Shown one piece after another: positions 24,288-33,390 of a stretch of DNA of 64,000 bases (position 1 is its first letter; every line of letters starts with the position of its first letter). The DNA is from Bacteroidales bacterium (GTDB taxonomy: Bacteria > Bacteroidota > Bacteroidia > Bacteroidales > UBA10428): the NCBI GenBank assembly GCA_016934395.1, contig JAFGSZ010000079.1:1-64000 (forward strand), written 5' to 3'. The position numbers and the translations under genes were made by a program. The notes beneath the pieces were generated by a model that worked only from the letters and a program-made list of their open reading frames with translations, searched no databases and had not been told where the DNA came from.

Positions 24288-27200
24288 CTAAATCGTGGTT
24301 ATTGTTGGTTTTTTCTTCCTGTATTTTAAGTAAGGAATAATGTCTTCATTTTTTATCCCTGTAGTTCCGTCGTATTCTATGGTTACCACGGGCACTCCGG
24401 TCAATTCCTCAATTTTTGAGGTCATGGCTTCAGTTACCAGTGAGGGACAACAATACGAGGGATTTGTCTGTATAAACAGGTCCAGATCGGGATGTTGCGT
24501 AATAAGCCTGTGAATTTTCAGAATATTCTCCAGTGACTCGCCCCGATGCAAAATGTTCAATCCAAACTGATTCAGCCAGTCGTCTGTTTCCCTCGAAGTG
24601 ATAGCTTTTATCGCTCCATTATAACGGTGAAAATATTTTGTATAGTTGTCTTCTACCAGGGGAATCAGTGATTTCAGAAACTTATTTTTAACATACTTCA
24701 TATAATGGCCTTCTTTAAAACTTCTTTCAGTCAAAGGATCGGCAATAATTTTTATATATTCGCTGTAAGGCGTTGTGATCACTTCGCCTCCATTTTTTTC
24801 TACTGTTTTTATCAGATCCTGATTCATCTGGTCGTTATCACGAACATACAGATCACCAAATATGGCTACTTTGGGTCGCAGATACTTCTCCGTTTTTATG
24901 GATTCGAAATTCTCTATAATTTTTTCCAGAACAGGTTCTTTGGGTTTACCCTGCCTAAAGGCATCAGTTAACATGGATAATGCCTGCCGTATCTTGATGT
25001 CGGTGCTTCCTTTGTGTATTTCATAAGGCCGGATGCTACAGCCGATCTTTCGGATATAACCGCCGAACATATACGCCAGATAAGCATTTATGGCCGTAGC
25101 TAATGAAAAATCATAGAATATAACATCCCCCATATACACAGAAACCTGCTCCATACCTTTACCATAGTTGTTCAGCAACTTTTTCATATAATAAGGGAAC
25201 ATACTCAGGTTACATGAAAGATCGGACTTCATCATCCAGAGCGCTGTATCCCGGGGATTCAGATGGTTTTCTTTGATGTAGTCAATAGCATTCTGAACAA
25301 TAATATTTAAGGGCAAACACTGACCTGTATTCGAACTCAGACTTAACTGAGTCGATTCATCTGAACTGTCTACCAAACGAACATTAATATTACTATTTAA
25401 CAATACTGCCTCCAATAAAGGTCCTGTATAAGGATCCCATGCCGGTAACAATAATGTTTTATTTTTTACATTTTTTGCACCAGTGAAAATAGAGTGTGAC
25501 ATATCTTTTTCCTGGACTTCAATCTGTTGAATTATCCGGCTGAAAAGTTTAAAGTCTATTGCATGAGCACGGAGAATACCGGAAGCTTCGTGGACAAGTT
25601 TTTTGATTTGATTTTGCCAAACCAGGTTGGCAGGTGATTTGCCTTCTGCTTGTGAAGTCTTTATTTTTTCTTCTTTTCCAGGCAGTTTTTTTTCAATATC
25701 TGTTTTTTTTCTTTCCCGGTGATTCCGGAATGCCCTGATACCGGCTTCAATTCTTGTCTCATAACCTACAGATGAATCATGTTCATCGAGTTGTAGGATA
25801 AGATAAGGCTTCTGATGAGCATCAAGAATATCTTTAAAATATTCAATAACAAAAGAGTCGGGTGTGCATTTAAAAGACGTAACCAGCACCGGATAACAAT
25901 TATCTGTTTTTGCAACTATTTCGGCTGCATGCAGAATTTTTGAGGCAAATTTCCATTGTATGGTTTTTACGAGTTCATCGGCTTTTGATATCTCGGTTTG
26001 ATTATTGTCCAGCATATCCATAAAAAAGGTTTTTATCCCCATTTTTTCGATAATCTCGGGAATATAATTATTCATAGCCGAAGACAAAATAGTATAAGGC
26101 CGGCCAAGCAACATAATATGGATATCTTCCATCACTTTTGTTTCCTTCGCGTAAAGGGCCTTCCATTTTTTATTCGCCAATTGAAACTGTTTTTTTGCCT
26201 TTTCATAAGCAAGGCTGAGCGTGAAAAAACCGATATCGTTTATACCAATTGCCTTAAGCATCCGGTATAATTCGAGCCGGATAGAAAGCTCACCCTGGGA
26301 AGATTTTAACAACGGGGTCAGCAATTTTTCGCGGGATGTAAAATTTTTCTGCACTGATATAACCGATGAAACAAACTGCGTATAATAGCAATATTGTTTG
26401 TTTTTTTGAGCTTCCTGTGTTTCCTTAAGGTAAACCGGCAGAAAAATATAATCGGCCTTATTCCTGAGATAATTCACATGCCCGTGCATGGCTGCAATCG
26501 GCGCACAAAATTCTGCTCCGCATAAATTCTTTCCGTCTTTTACAGCATTATTATATTCCTCACTTGTAACGGTTCGGATATTAAGAAAATCGAAAAATTT
26601 ACGCCAGAATAGTATTTCTTCATACAGGTGCAAACCGGCAGGAATACCAATGGTAAGGTTTACATTGTCGGCTTTGGCTTTAAACCGGAACAACTCTTTC
26701 CGTTTACGGATCAATTGAAAATGAATGGATTTGTTTCTCACATATTTATTCAGGTGATAATCCCTGCCGCATAAAAATCCATAGGCTTCAATTTGATTAT
26801 CGATTTCAGCGATTTTAAGTTTACAATGATTGGTGCAGATTTCACAAACTTCAGACCGTACAGGTATATTTTTTTTATAAAGATCAAGACCCTTAAATGT
26901 GGTTGTTTTAAATGGTTTATCGTATAATTCAAGCGCTACCCCCAGAGCGCCGGTTAAATGACAATACCGGGAAACCATGATAGGTTTGTTCAGTTTTTGT
27001 TCAAATGCCGCTACAAGCGCTTTGTTTTTTGCTGTAGCGCCCTGAAAAAAGATCTTCTTTCCTATAAAGCCTTTAATCGCTACTTTTGTGAAATAGTTCT
27101 CACGGGTGGAATGTAAAACAGCTGCCAGTATTTCATCCGATGAATAGCCGGCCATAAGATAATGGTTTAGGTCCCGTTCCATAAATACAGTACACCGGTC

Positions 27201-28670
27201 GCTTGCCATGGGAGCCTGGACCCTTTCAGCCCGTGATGAATATTCAGACAACAAACAACCGAGTTTTTTGGCCTGTTCTTCAATAAAACTTCCGGTTCCG
27301 GCAGCACATACATTATTCATCACCGAAAAAGTTACCATACCATTTCGCAGGGTGGTGAATTTGGAGTCCTGGCCTCCAATTTCAATTATGGTATCTGTCT
27401 CCGGGTCTAATTCGTAGGCAGCCCGGGCATGGGCCGTTATTTCATCAGGGATAATATCTGCACCGATAATCTTTCCTGTAAATTTTCTTCCCGATCCGGT
27501 AGTGCCGGCTCCTGAAATGATGAACTGAAGCTTTTGTGTATTTGCAAAATCGCTTATGGCTTCAAAAATTATTTGCACGGCTAATAACGGTTGTCCCGAA
27601 GTGCGTGTATAAAAACCGGCTATAACTTCCTTTTTTTTGTCGATTAAAACGGCTTTGGTGCTGGTTGAGCCGATATCAATACCAAGAAAAACCTTTACAG
27701 GACTCTTGGCTACAATAGATGAATAAACATCTACTTCAACCGCTTTTTTTCCGGGAAAACAAACAGAATGGAATTCGTATTTTTTATGTTTTTCGAAATC
27801 GGGATATTCAGACAACTTTAGTTGCAACGGAGGATAAAAATATTTTTTATCTTTTTTTTCGGATTGTATTATATCTTCAATGCGGTTTAAATTACTTTTT
27901 ATCTCAGATTTTTCTTCCTTACAATTTATGGCTGCCCCTATGGCGCCATATACATGTGCATATTTATCAACTGCAATACGGAGTTGTATCAGTTCTTCTA
28001 TATGGCCGATAACTGCATTATTTAATGCCACACCGCCCGCAGCAACAACATTTGAAAAAGCAGGGTTCTGAAAAACAGTATCGACAATATTTTTTGCCAG
28101 GCCATAGGATAAACCGTCACATATTTCGCTGAGCGAATACCCTTCCTGCTGGGCATGAATAAGATCGGTTTTGGCAAATACGGCGCAACGGGATGCTATT
28201 TTAGGGAAGCTTCCCGTATTCTCATATGCCAGTTTAGTAAATTCCTGAATATCGCGCAGATTAAGCCGCTCGGCCTGCTGATCGAGGAAATTCCCGGTTC
28301 CGGCAGCGCAGGCGGTGTTGGATTTGTAGTTCAGGTATTCACCGGACGTATCAAAGGTGATAAGACCGAATTTCTCGGCGCCTATAATTAATAGAGACTG
28401 TACCTCAGGGTGAAAATATTTGGATGATGTTATAAAGGCAATCCTTGTGTCAACAGATTTTCCATGGCGAAAAATGGAAGGGGAAGAAGCAGTATATCCG
28501 ATCGCTTTAAGTTTTTTTAGTTCAATACCGCTGAGAAGCTTCAACAAATTTTCTGTGATCTGCCCCTTATGAAAAGTATAAGCAGTCTGAAGAATCCGGT
28601 TGTGTTCATCAAGCAGTGCCAAAGCAATAGCAACCGAACCAATATCAATTCCCAGGTAGTTATTTCTCAC
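24288..28670 (-). CDS. Large acyl-CoA dehydratase activase-like protein with two ASKHA domains
   Basis: A 1460-residue protein related to activators of 2-hydroxyacyl-CoA dehydratases and benzoyl-CoA reductases. ASKHA ATPase domain 1 (about 3-250) starts LGIDIGSVA; domain 2 (about 326-590) starts FLGIDIGSTSTKA and has GGQDSK (432-437). Each keeps both cysteines that hold the [4Fe-4S] cluster in HgdC-type dimers: C121 (ACAAGTG) and C162 (SRCAVFA); C455 (VCAAGTG) and C493 (DRCTVFM). In domain 1 the GGQDSK site is degraded to IGAEKF. A cysteine cluster (VCEICTNHC) and a DUF2229-like region (about 650-900) follow, then an HgdB-like C-terminal part. GTG start, chosen because AGGAGGT lies 7 bases upstream. 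No dehydratase gene is nearby; the role is unknown. Confidence 0.85.
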   Translation of the reverse strand: MRNNYLGIDIGSVAIALALLDEHNRILQTAYTFHKGQITENLLKLLSGIELKKLKAIGYTASSPSIFRHGKSVDTRIAFITSSKYFHPEVQSLLIIGAEKFGLITFDTSGEYLNYKSNTACAAGTGNFLDQQAERLNLRDIQEFTKLAYENTGSFPKIASRCAVFAKTDLIHAQQEGYSLSEICDGLSYGLAKNIVDTVFQNPAFSNVVAAGGVALNNAVIGHIEELIQLRIAVDKYAHVYGAIGAAINCKEEKSEIKSNLNRIEDIIQSEKKDKKYFYPPLQLKLSEYPDFEKHKKYEFHSVCFPGKKAVEVDVYSSIVAKSPVKVFLGIDIGSTSTKAVLIDKKKEVIAGFYTRTSGQPLLAVQIIFEAISDFANTQKLQFIISGAGTTGSGRKFTGKIIGADIIPDEITAHARAAYELDPETDTIIEIGGQDSKFTTLRNGMVTFSVMNNVCAAGTGSFIEEQAKKLGCLLSEYSSRAERVQAPMASDRCTVFMERDLNHYLMAGYSSDEILAAVLHSTRENYFTKVAIKGFIGKKIFFQGATAKNKALVAAFEQKLNKPIMVSRYCHLTGALGVALELYDKPFKTTTFKGLDLYKKNIPVRSEVCEICTNHCKLKIAEIDNQIEAYGFLCGRDYHLNKYVRNKSIHFQLIRKRKELFRFKAKADNVNLTIGIPAGLHLYEEILFWRKFFDFLNIRTVTSEEYNNAVKDGKNLCGAEFCAPIAAMHGHVNYLRNKADYIFLPVYLKETQEAQKNKQYCYYTQFVSSVISVQKNFTSREKLLTPLLKSSQGELSIRLELYRMLKAIGINDIGFFTLSLAYEKAKKQFQLANKKWKALYAKETKVMEDIHIMLLGRPYTILSSAMNNYIPEIIEKMGIKTFFMDMLDNNQTEISKADELVKTIQWKFASKILHAAEIVAKTDNCYPVLVTSFKCTPDSFVIEYFKDILDAHQKPYLILQLDEHDSSVGYETRIEAGIRAFRNHRERKKTDIEKKLPGKEEKIKTSQAEGKSPANLVWQNQIKKLVHEASGILRAHAIDFKLFSRIIQQIEVQEKDMSHSIFTGAKNVKNKTLLLPAWDPYTGPLLEAVLLNSNINVRLVDSSDESTQLSLSSNTGQCLPLNIIVQNAIDYIKENHLNPRDTALWMMKSDLSCNLSMFPYYMKKLLNNYGKGMEQVSVYMGDVIFYDFSLATAINAYLAYMFGGYIRKIGCSIRPYEIHKGSTDIKIRQALSMLTDAFRQGKPKEPVLEKIIENFESIKTEKYLRPKVAIFGDLYVRDNDQMNQDLIKTVEKNGGEVITTPYSEYIKIIADPLTERSFKEGHYMKYVKNKFLKSLIPLVEDNYTKYFHRYNGAIKAITSRETDDWLNQFGLNILHRGESLENILKIHRLITQHPDLDLFIQTNPSYCCPSLVTEAMTSKIEELTGVPVVTIEYDGTTGIKNEDIIPYLKYRKKKPTITTI

Positions 28671-28677
28671 AATGAAT

Positions 28678-28684
28678 ACCTCCT
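28678..28684 (-). promoter_or_regulatory. Strong Shine-Dalgarno site deciding the GTG start
   Basis: Minus-strand AGGAGGT lies 7 bases before the GTG at 28670. No in-frame ATG lies at a suitable distance. Confidence 0.6.
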
Positions 28685-28749
28685 TATTTAGGAACGATTT
28701 ACCGATAAGAATGGAAATCCAAAATACTAAAAAAGAATAAATCCCCTTT

Positions 28750-28757
28750 CAAATGTA
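28750..28757 (-). promoter_or_regulatory. Candidate -7 promoter element for the activase gene
   Basis: Minus-strand TACATTTG matches TAnnTTTG exactly, 80 bases upstream of the GTG start. GTTG at 28780-28783 could be a -33 element, with a spacer of about 22. Confidence 0.3.
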
Positions 28758-28848
28758 AGCCCTAAATACGGATAAAGAACAACTATTTTCATTTATTTTA
28801 GTGTAATTTTAATTTAAATTCAGATAATATTGTAGGGTTTAAATGGTA

Positions 28849-29095
28849 CGTTTTGTTCAAATCGGAAAAATTCTGTTTACTAAAAATTTAACGTGCGCCT
28901 GCAAATAATACCGGCTGTTGTTTTGTGCTCCTAAATTTGCCCTATTATGCCGAAATTGGGAATCCTGATGAAAATATCGGGATGTAACAATCTCTTGCTA
29001 TCAAATGAGTATAACAAAACAAAGGCTTTCACTTTGAGATCATTTCGGAATTATTTGCCAGCCCTTTTGCCTATCATTAATTCCTCATGATGACG
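28849..29095. repeat. Diverged tandem noncoding repeat, copy A
   Basis: About 247 bases that align end to end with copy B (29126-29374). Shared blocks, in the same order, include CGTTTTGTT, CTGTTTAC, AAATTTAACG, TTGTGCTCCT, AGTATAACAAAACAAAGGCT, GGGATGwAA-type and ATTCCTCATGATGACG. Neither copy has a long open frame. Confidence 0.75.
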
Positions 29096-29125
29096 TATAA
29101 TACCTTGTACAGTTTCACTGGCGCG

Positions 29126-29374
29126 CGTTTTGTTTAAACCGAAAACGTCCTGTTTACCGAAAATTTAACGCGTGCCCCCACAGATAGCTCAACACTTGTG
29201 CCTTGTGCTCCTGAATTTGTCCTAATTTACCTTCATTGCCCATGCTGATATTAAATCGGGATGAAAGAATCTCCTGCTACCAAATAAGTATAACAAAACA
29301 AAGGCTTTTACATTGGGATCATTTCGAAATTACAGGCCAACTTTTTTGCTGCCTAATAATTCCTCATGATGACG
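29126..29374. repeat. Diverged tandem noncoding repeat, copy B
   Basis: The second copy, offset 277 bases from copy A. It is best conserved at AGTATAACAAAACAAAGGCT, GATCATTTCG and ATTCCTCATGATGACG, and weaker in the middle. It ends 25 bases before the stop of the TPR-CRTAC1 gene, so it may lie in the 3' untranslated region of that long transcript. Confidence 0.75.
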
Positions 29375-29398
29375 GTAAAAAAATAGTATTTAAGACTT

Positions 29399-32300
29399 TT
29401 ACTTTTTTAATGCATTTATCAGTTCCGCATTAGTAACTTCCCGGGTATTGTATTCCCTCAAATATTCCTGGTGTTCAGTGTCATTTGGATAAGATTCGTC
29501 GGGGCCATAAGGGTAACAGCTCATGCCATGGAAGGGCAGGGGTTCCACCGTCTGGCCGGTGGCTGTATTTAAATCACCGTCTTTTACCCAGCCTACGTTA
29601 TAGATCATAAAGTCTCGTTTCCAGCCATCTTTTAATACAGGTAATTTATCTGTGCTGAATTCCAGGGATATTTCGTCACCGGCGTTCATTATAACGTATT
29701 TGCTGTCGGGTTTATCGAGCAGGGGTAATACATCGCCAAAGCGGGTATACATACCGGTGAGGTCGCGCCATTTTTTATCTTCTGAAACCTTAGTGTAGTC
29801 AAACCAATGCGGACCGTATCTTCCTCCTTTTCTGAATTCGGCTGAGAAACCCCGGTATTGAAGATCGGCTGTTTCGGGTTTCAATTCGTTGGTAAGCAAA
29901 TGTTTATTGATATCGGTATATGCATAAAAAATCAAATCCCAATAAATTTGCATATTTGTGCGTATGCGGATGCACCGGTCAGCCGACAGGAATTTGTTGC
30001 CCAGCTTCACCACTATGGTTTTATTTTTTCCCATAGGGAAACTCAGGTCCCGGATCACTGTTTCCCATTCCCCGTTTTTGTTCACTACCTGTATTACCGG
30101 CATTTCAGATTTTAATTCCGAAGATTGCGAAAGTGCAAAATTTATGCTGGCATCCGTGGGGAATACCCAGCCGTTTAGAAAGAGGTAAAGATTATCTGCG
30201 GGTTTCACCTTGCCCAGATCCAGGATCAGGTCTTTGGGTACGGTAATGCCCTGGTATTTTCCAAGCTTAAAATTAGAGATGTAGTTATCATCTTTTTCAA
30301 TGATGTACGGGAGCAGATCGTTACCTTTATCATCGGTTGCAGAAACCGGAAAATATTTTTTACCGGTAACATATACATCAAAATAGGGAAAGGGTGGGGG
30401 AGAAAAACGTTCGTCCACGTAAACATCCACCGAATCGGGATGGTCTACGGCAATAAGCCTTATTTTGTCCATATAAATAGTTTCCCATAATTCAGCCGTT
30501 ACCTTCAGGGAATACTTTCCGTCTTTTGGCTGCAACAATTCTCCGGGAATTTTATAATAATCATCCGATGCTTCGGGAAATCCATAGGTAGTAGTTCCCC
30601 CCATAATTCCTAAGGGCATTCCCAGAGCGCTTCTCCATAGTATGTCCTTGGCCAGTACATATTCACTTCCGTTCCAGGTATACAAAAACGGGCACGAACC
30701 TTTTAAAACCTGGGCTTCGATAATCGACTGGTCGGATCCCGGGAAAAAGATATTCTGGGGCACCCCGTTGGTCCAGGTAATCCGTATAATATCCGATTTC
30801 TGTCGACTACCCAGCCCGAAGATCACATTCGGATCGGTAACCACCTTGGTTTGGTAAAGGTCTCCCGAGCGCATTTCAACCTTGGCGCCAATTCCGTAAT
30901 AATTGTTTTTAGCGCTGCCGGTGCGTAATCCCACCAGTTTTATTTTCACAAAATGGTTCAGGTTGCCGCCATCATTCCGGAGGAGGCGCACTGTTCCGTT
31001 AAAACCTGCAATCAGTATATCCACATCACCGTCTACATTATAATCGAAGGTGGTGATTTGCCGGCCCGATTTTAAATCTTCAGGTAATAAGTAAGAAACA
31101 TCGTCGTAATTATCAATACCGTTATTATGAAATAAAAACACCCCGTTTCCGTCTTTTTCAGACGATTCTCCTACCACCAAAAGATCAAGGGCCCCATCGT
31201 TATCAAAATCGATAAATTCAGCATCATAAACGCTAACATTTTTTAATTCCTTAAAAATCTCACCCGACTTTTCATCCTTTGTAAATTTTCCTTCACCGGC
31301 ATTAATATATAACTTTTGGTTCCCCCCCTCTGAAGTGCCGATAAAAAAATCGAGGAATCCATCGTTATTATAGTCACCCACAGCCACGGCACTTGAGTGA
31401 GTATTATTTTCCAGTCCCGATTCTTCAATACTATTTTTAAACTGGTCCTGCCGCTGATTAAAATAGAGTGCATTTTTCGCATCCTGGTTAATCACAAACA
31501 GGTCAATATCGCCGTCTTCGTCAAAATCGCCAAATGCGGCATCACGGCTAATGGTATTCCCTCCGTCTATAAACATTTTTCCGGCCTGTTCCCCGAAGGT
31601 TCCATCTCCGTTATTGCGGAAAAGTACATTTGGTCCTGCTTTAGGTAAAAATAAATCCAGGTCGCCGTCATGATCAATATCAAAAAACAGGGCTTTATTT
31701 CCTCCGGTTTGGATATCTAAGTTTGCTTTGCGGGAAACATCCTCAAATTCTCCTTTTCCGTTGTTCCTGTAAAGAATATTATTTCCTTCGGTGATAATAA
31801 ATAAATCGGGATAGCCATCATTGTCATAATCGTCAAATTTTGACCCGAGTTCGTTACCTGAATGCCTTATTCCGGCATCTTTTGCCACATCGAAGAACTT
31901 TCCCATATCGCTGGTAAACAGGTAATGCCTGTAGGTTGACGATTTCACATCAAAGGTTCCTGCATACAGGTCAATATCCCCGTCGCTGTCATAATCATTT
32001 ACCGAAACGTGAGTTAATCCCGGTGTTGTATTTTCACTGATTTGATTTATAACATCCAGGCCTGCAGAGGCTGTGATATCTGTAAAGCTCATATTTTCAA
32101 GTATGGATACCGGTTTGTTTTCATCTGAAAGTACCTGCTGATCAAAGGTAATTACAGGGAACCCGATGAGAGAACCCCCGGGGCCTTTAAGATCCATTAT
32201 GCCTGCCTGATATGGGGACGTAACTTTCAGATAATTATGAAATATTATAAAGGGTGTGATTGCTTTTTCATAATCTCCTTGTTGCAGTATATCCAGGCAT

Positions 32301-32947
32301 CTATCATAATACTCTTCTGCCTCTCTTGGAAATTCAGGAAAAAGTTTTACAATCTCTTCCAGTTGTTCCAAAGCAGGTTCGGCTTTACCGTTCCGGATAA
32401 AAATTTCGGTGAGGCTTAAACGCGGAACCAGGTTTGCCGGATCGTTCTCAACGATTTTAAGTAAATAAAATTCCCGTTGTTTCTGGTATGAGGTATCTGT
32501 TTGGTTTGAAAATAACTCAGAAAGATTATACAGGGTTTTAATATGTGTGGGAGAGTATTTCAGGGATTCTTTTAGTTGTTCGATGGCCTTTTCTTTGTCA
32601 TCGGCCATTTCATATACAGTGGCAATTATTAACCGTACATCCGGATCTTCAGGATCAATTTTTATGGCTTTTTTTAAGATTTTTTCCGCTTCCTTATATT
32701 TTCCCATCCTCAAATACACCAGCCCTAAATTGGCATATCCTAATTTTTCTTTTGGGGCGAGTTTAATAAATTTAAGGAATTCCTGCTCCGCTTCGTCAAG
32801 TTTGTTTTCTTCAAGGTAGGCGAGTCCAACTGTGCGGGCTGAAATCAGTTCGAGTGATTTTTTCTTTTGTTTTTCTTCGTTATTGGTACAGTTTATCAAA
32901 AAGAGAGAAAAAATACCGATTAAAAGATAAGAATATAAGGTCTTCAT
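29399..32947 (-). CDS. TPR-CRTAC1 lipoprotein (TPR, VCBS propeller, ASPIC/UnbV, unknown C-terminal domain)
   Basis: A 1182-residue lipoprotein (lipobox FLINC, C20). TPR repeats cover about 40-240 (YANLGLVYLRMGKYKEAEKILKKAIKIDPEDPD). A seven-bladed VCBS/FG-GAP propeller covers about 310-660, with blade motifs such as DYDSDGDIDLYAG, DYDNDGYPDLFI and DIDHDGDLDLFL, whose aspartates bind Ca2+ in this family. An ASPIC/UnbV domain follows (about 665-745, ending in VIFGLGSRQKSDIIRITWTNG). The final 430 residues start GSCPFLYTWNGSEYVLAKDILWRSALGMPLG and form a domain I cannot assign, though I know this start from other CRTAC1 proteins. It is probably surface- or periplasm-exposed and is the last gene of the minus-strand locus. 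Confidence 0.82.
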   Translation of the reverse strand: MKTLYSYLLIGIFSLFLINCTNNEEKQKKKSLELISARTVGLAYLEENKLDEAEQEFLKFIKLAPKEKLGYANLGLVYLRMGKYKEAEKILKKAIKIDPEDPDVRLIIATVYEMADDKEKAIEQLKESLKYSPTHIKTLYNLSELFSNQTDTSYQKQREFYLLKIVENDPANLVPRLSLTEIFIRNGKAEPALEQLEEIVKLFPEFPREAEEYYDRCLDILQQGDYEKAITPFIIFHNYLKVTSPYQAGIMDLKGPGGSLIGFPVITFDQQVLSDENKPVSILENMSFTDITASAGLDVINQISENTTPGLTHVSVNDYDSDGDIDLYAGTFDVKSSTYRHYLFTSDMGKFFDVAKDAGIRHSGNELGSKFDDYDNDGYPDLFIITEGNNILYRNNGKGEFEDVSRKANLDIQTGGNKALFFDIDHDGDLDLFLPKAGPNVLFRNNGDGTFGEQAGKMFIDGGNTISRDAAFGDFDEDGDIDLFVINQDAKNALYFNQRQDQFKNSIEESGLENNTHSSAVAVGDYNNDGFLDFFIGTSEGGNQKLYINAGEGKFTKDEKSGEIFKELKNVSVYDAEFIDFDNDGALDLLVVGESSEKDGNGVFLFHNNGIDNYDDVSYLLPEDLKSGRQITTFDYNVDGDVDILIAGFNGTVRLLRNDGGNLNHFVKIKLVGLRTGSAKNNYYGIGAKVEMRSGDLYQTKVVTDPNVIFGLGSRQKSDIIRITWTNGVPQNIFFPGSDQSIIEAQVLKGSCPFLYTWNGSEYVLAKDILWRSALGMPLGIMGGTTTYGFPEASDDYYKIPGELLQPKDGKYSLKVTAELWETIYMDKIRLIAVDHPDSVDVYVDERFSPPPFPYFDVYVTGKKYFPVSATDDKGNDLLPYIIEKDDNYISNFKLGKYQGITVPKDLILDLGKVKPADNLYLFLNGWVFPTDASINFALSQSSELKSEMPVIQVVNKNGEWETVIRDLSFPMGKNKTIVVKLGNKFLSADRCIRIRTNMQIYWDLIFYAYTDINKHLLTNELKPETADLQYRGFSAEFRKGGRYGPHWFDYTKVSEDKKWRDLTGMYTRFGDVLPLLDKPDSKYVIMNAGDEISLEFSTDKLPVLKDGWKRDFMIYNVGWVKDGDLNTATGQTVEPLPFHGMSCYPYGPDESYPNDTEHQEYLREYNTREVTNAELINALKK

Positions 32948-33390
32948 GGCTGTTTACGATTGCTTTTAATAGAAAGAGAATACAATATTATTAAAATCCT
33001 GAGGAAATAGAGCTTAATAATTACAATTAATTGATCGAAACCGGGTAATATTCAGTATTTTATTTTCCTGCATATTATATTTTTTCATCGTTTTTCCGTT
33101 TCTAAGCGAATTTAAGTGCCTAAAGTGCCTAGAGTGTCTAAAGTTAAAAATTTAGCCAAAATTTATGAAATCCAAACTTCATGAACTTTAAGTACTTCGA
33201 TGTATGGCTGAAGTATTTTTAGAATAATGAAAACTTCAAACTACAAAACACCAATAATATCCAATTTTAAAATTCCAAATCTGCTTCAAACTAAAAGCTG
33301 CTTTTGATATTGAAAATTGGTCATTGATATTTATTTGATATTTGATTATTGAGTTTTGTGATTTTATTCAAAAAACCAGGTTTACTTTTT
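32948..33390. other. Noncoding region with dispersed-repeat material
   Basis: No gene. It holds the short composite repeat copy at 33114-33190, listed separately. From about 33235 to 33365 it is a low-complexity AT-rich tract with alternating CAAA/TTTGATATT-like words, a kind of intergenic filler often seen in environmental Bacteroidota. Confidence 0.5.
33114..33190. repeat. Composite intergenic repeat, short copy
   Basis: Three 9-bp units (AAGTGCCTA, AAGTGCCTA, GAGTGTCTA; 33114-33140) are followed by AAGTTAAAAATT and two 16-bp-type units (ATTTATGAAATCCAA, ACTTCATGAACTTTAA) and GTACTT. The same succession of modules occurs in the longer copy at 44665-44827. Confidence 0.75.
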
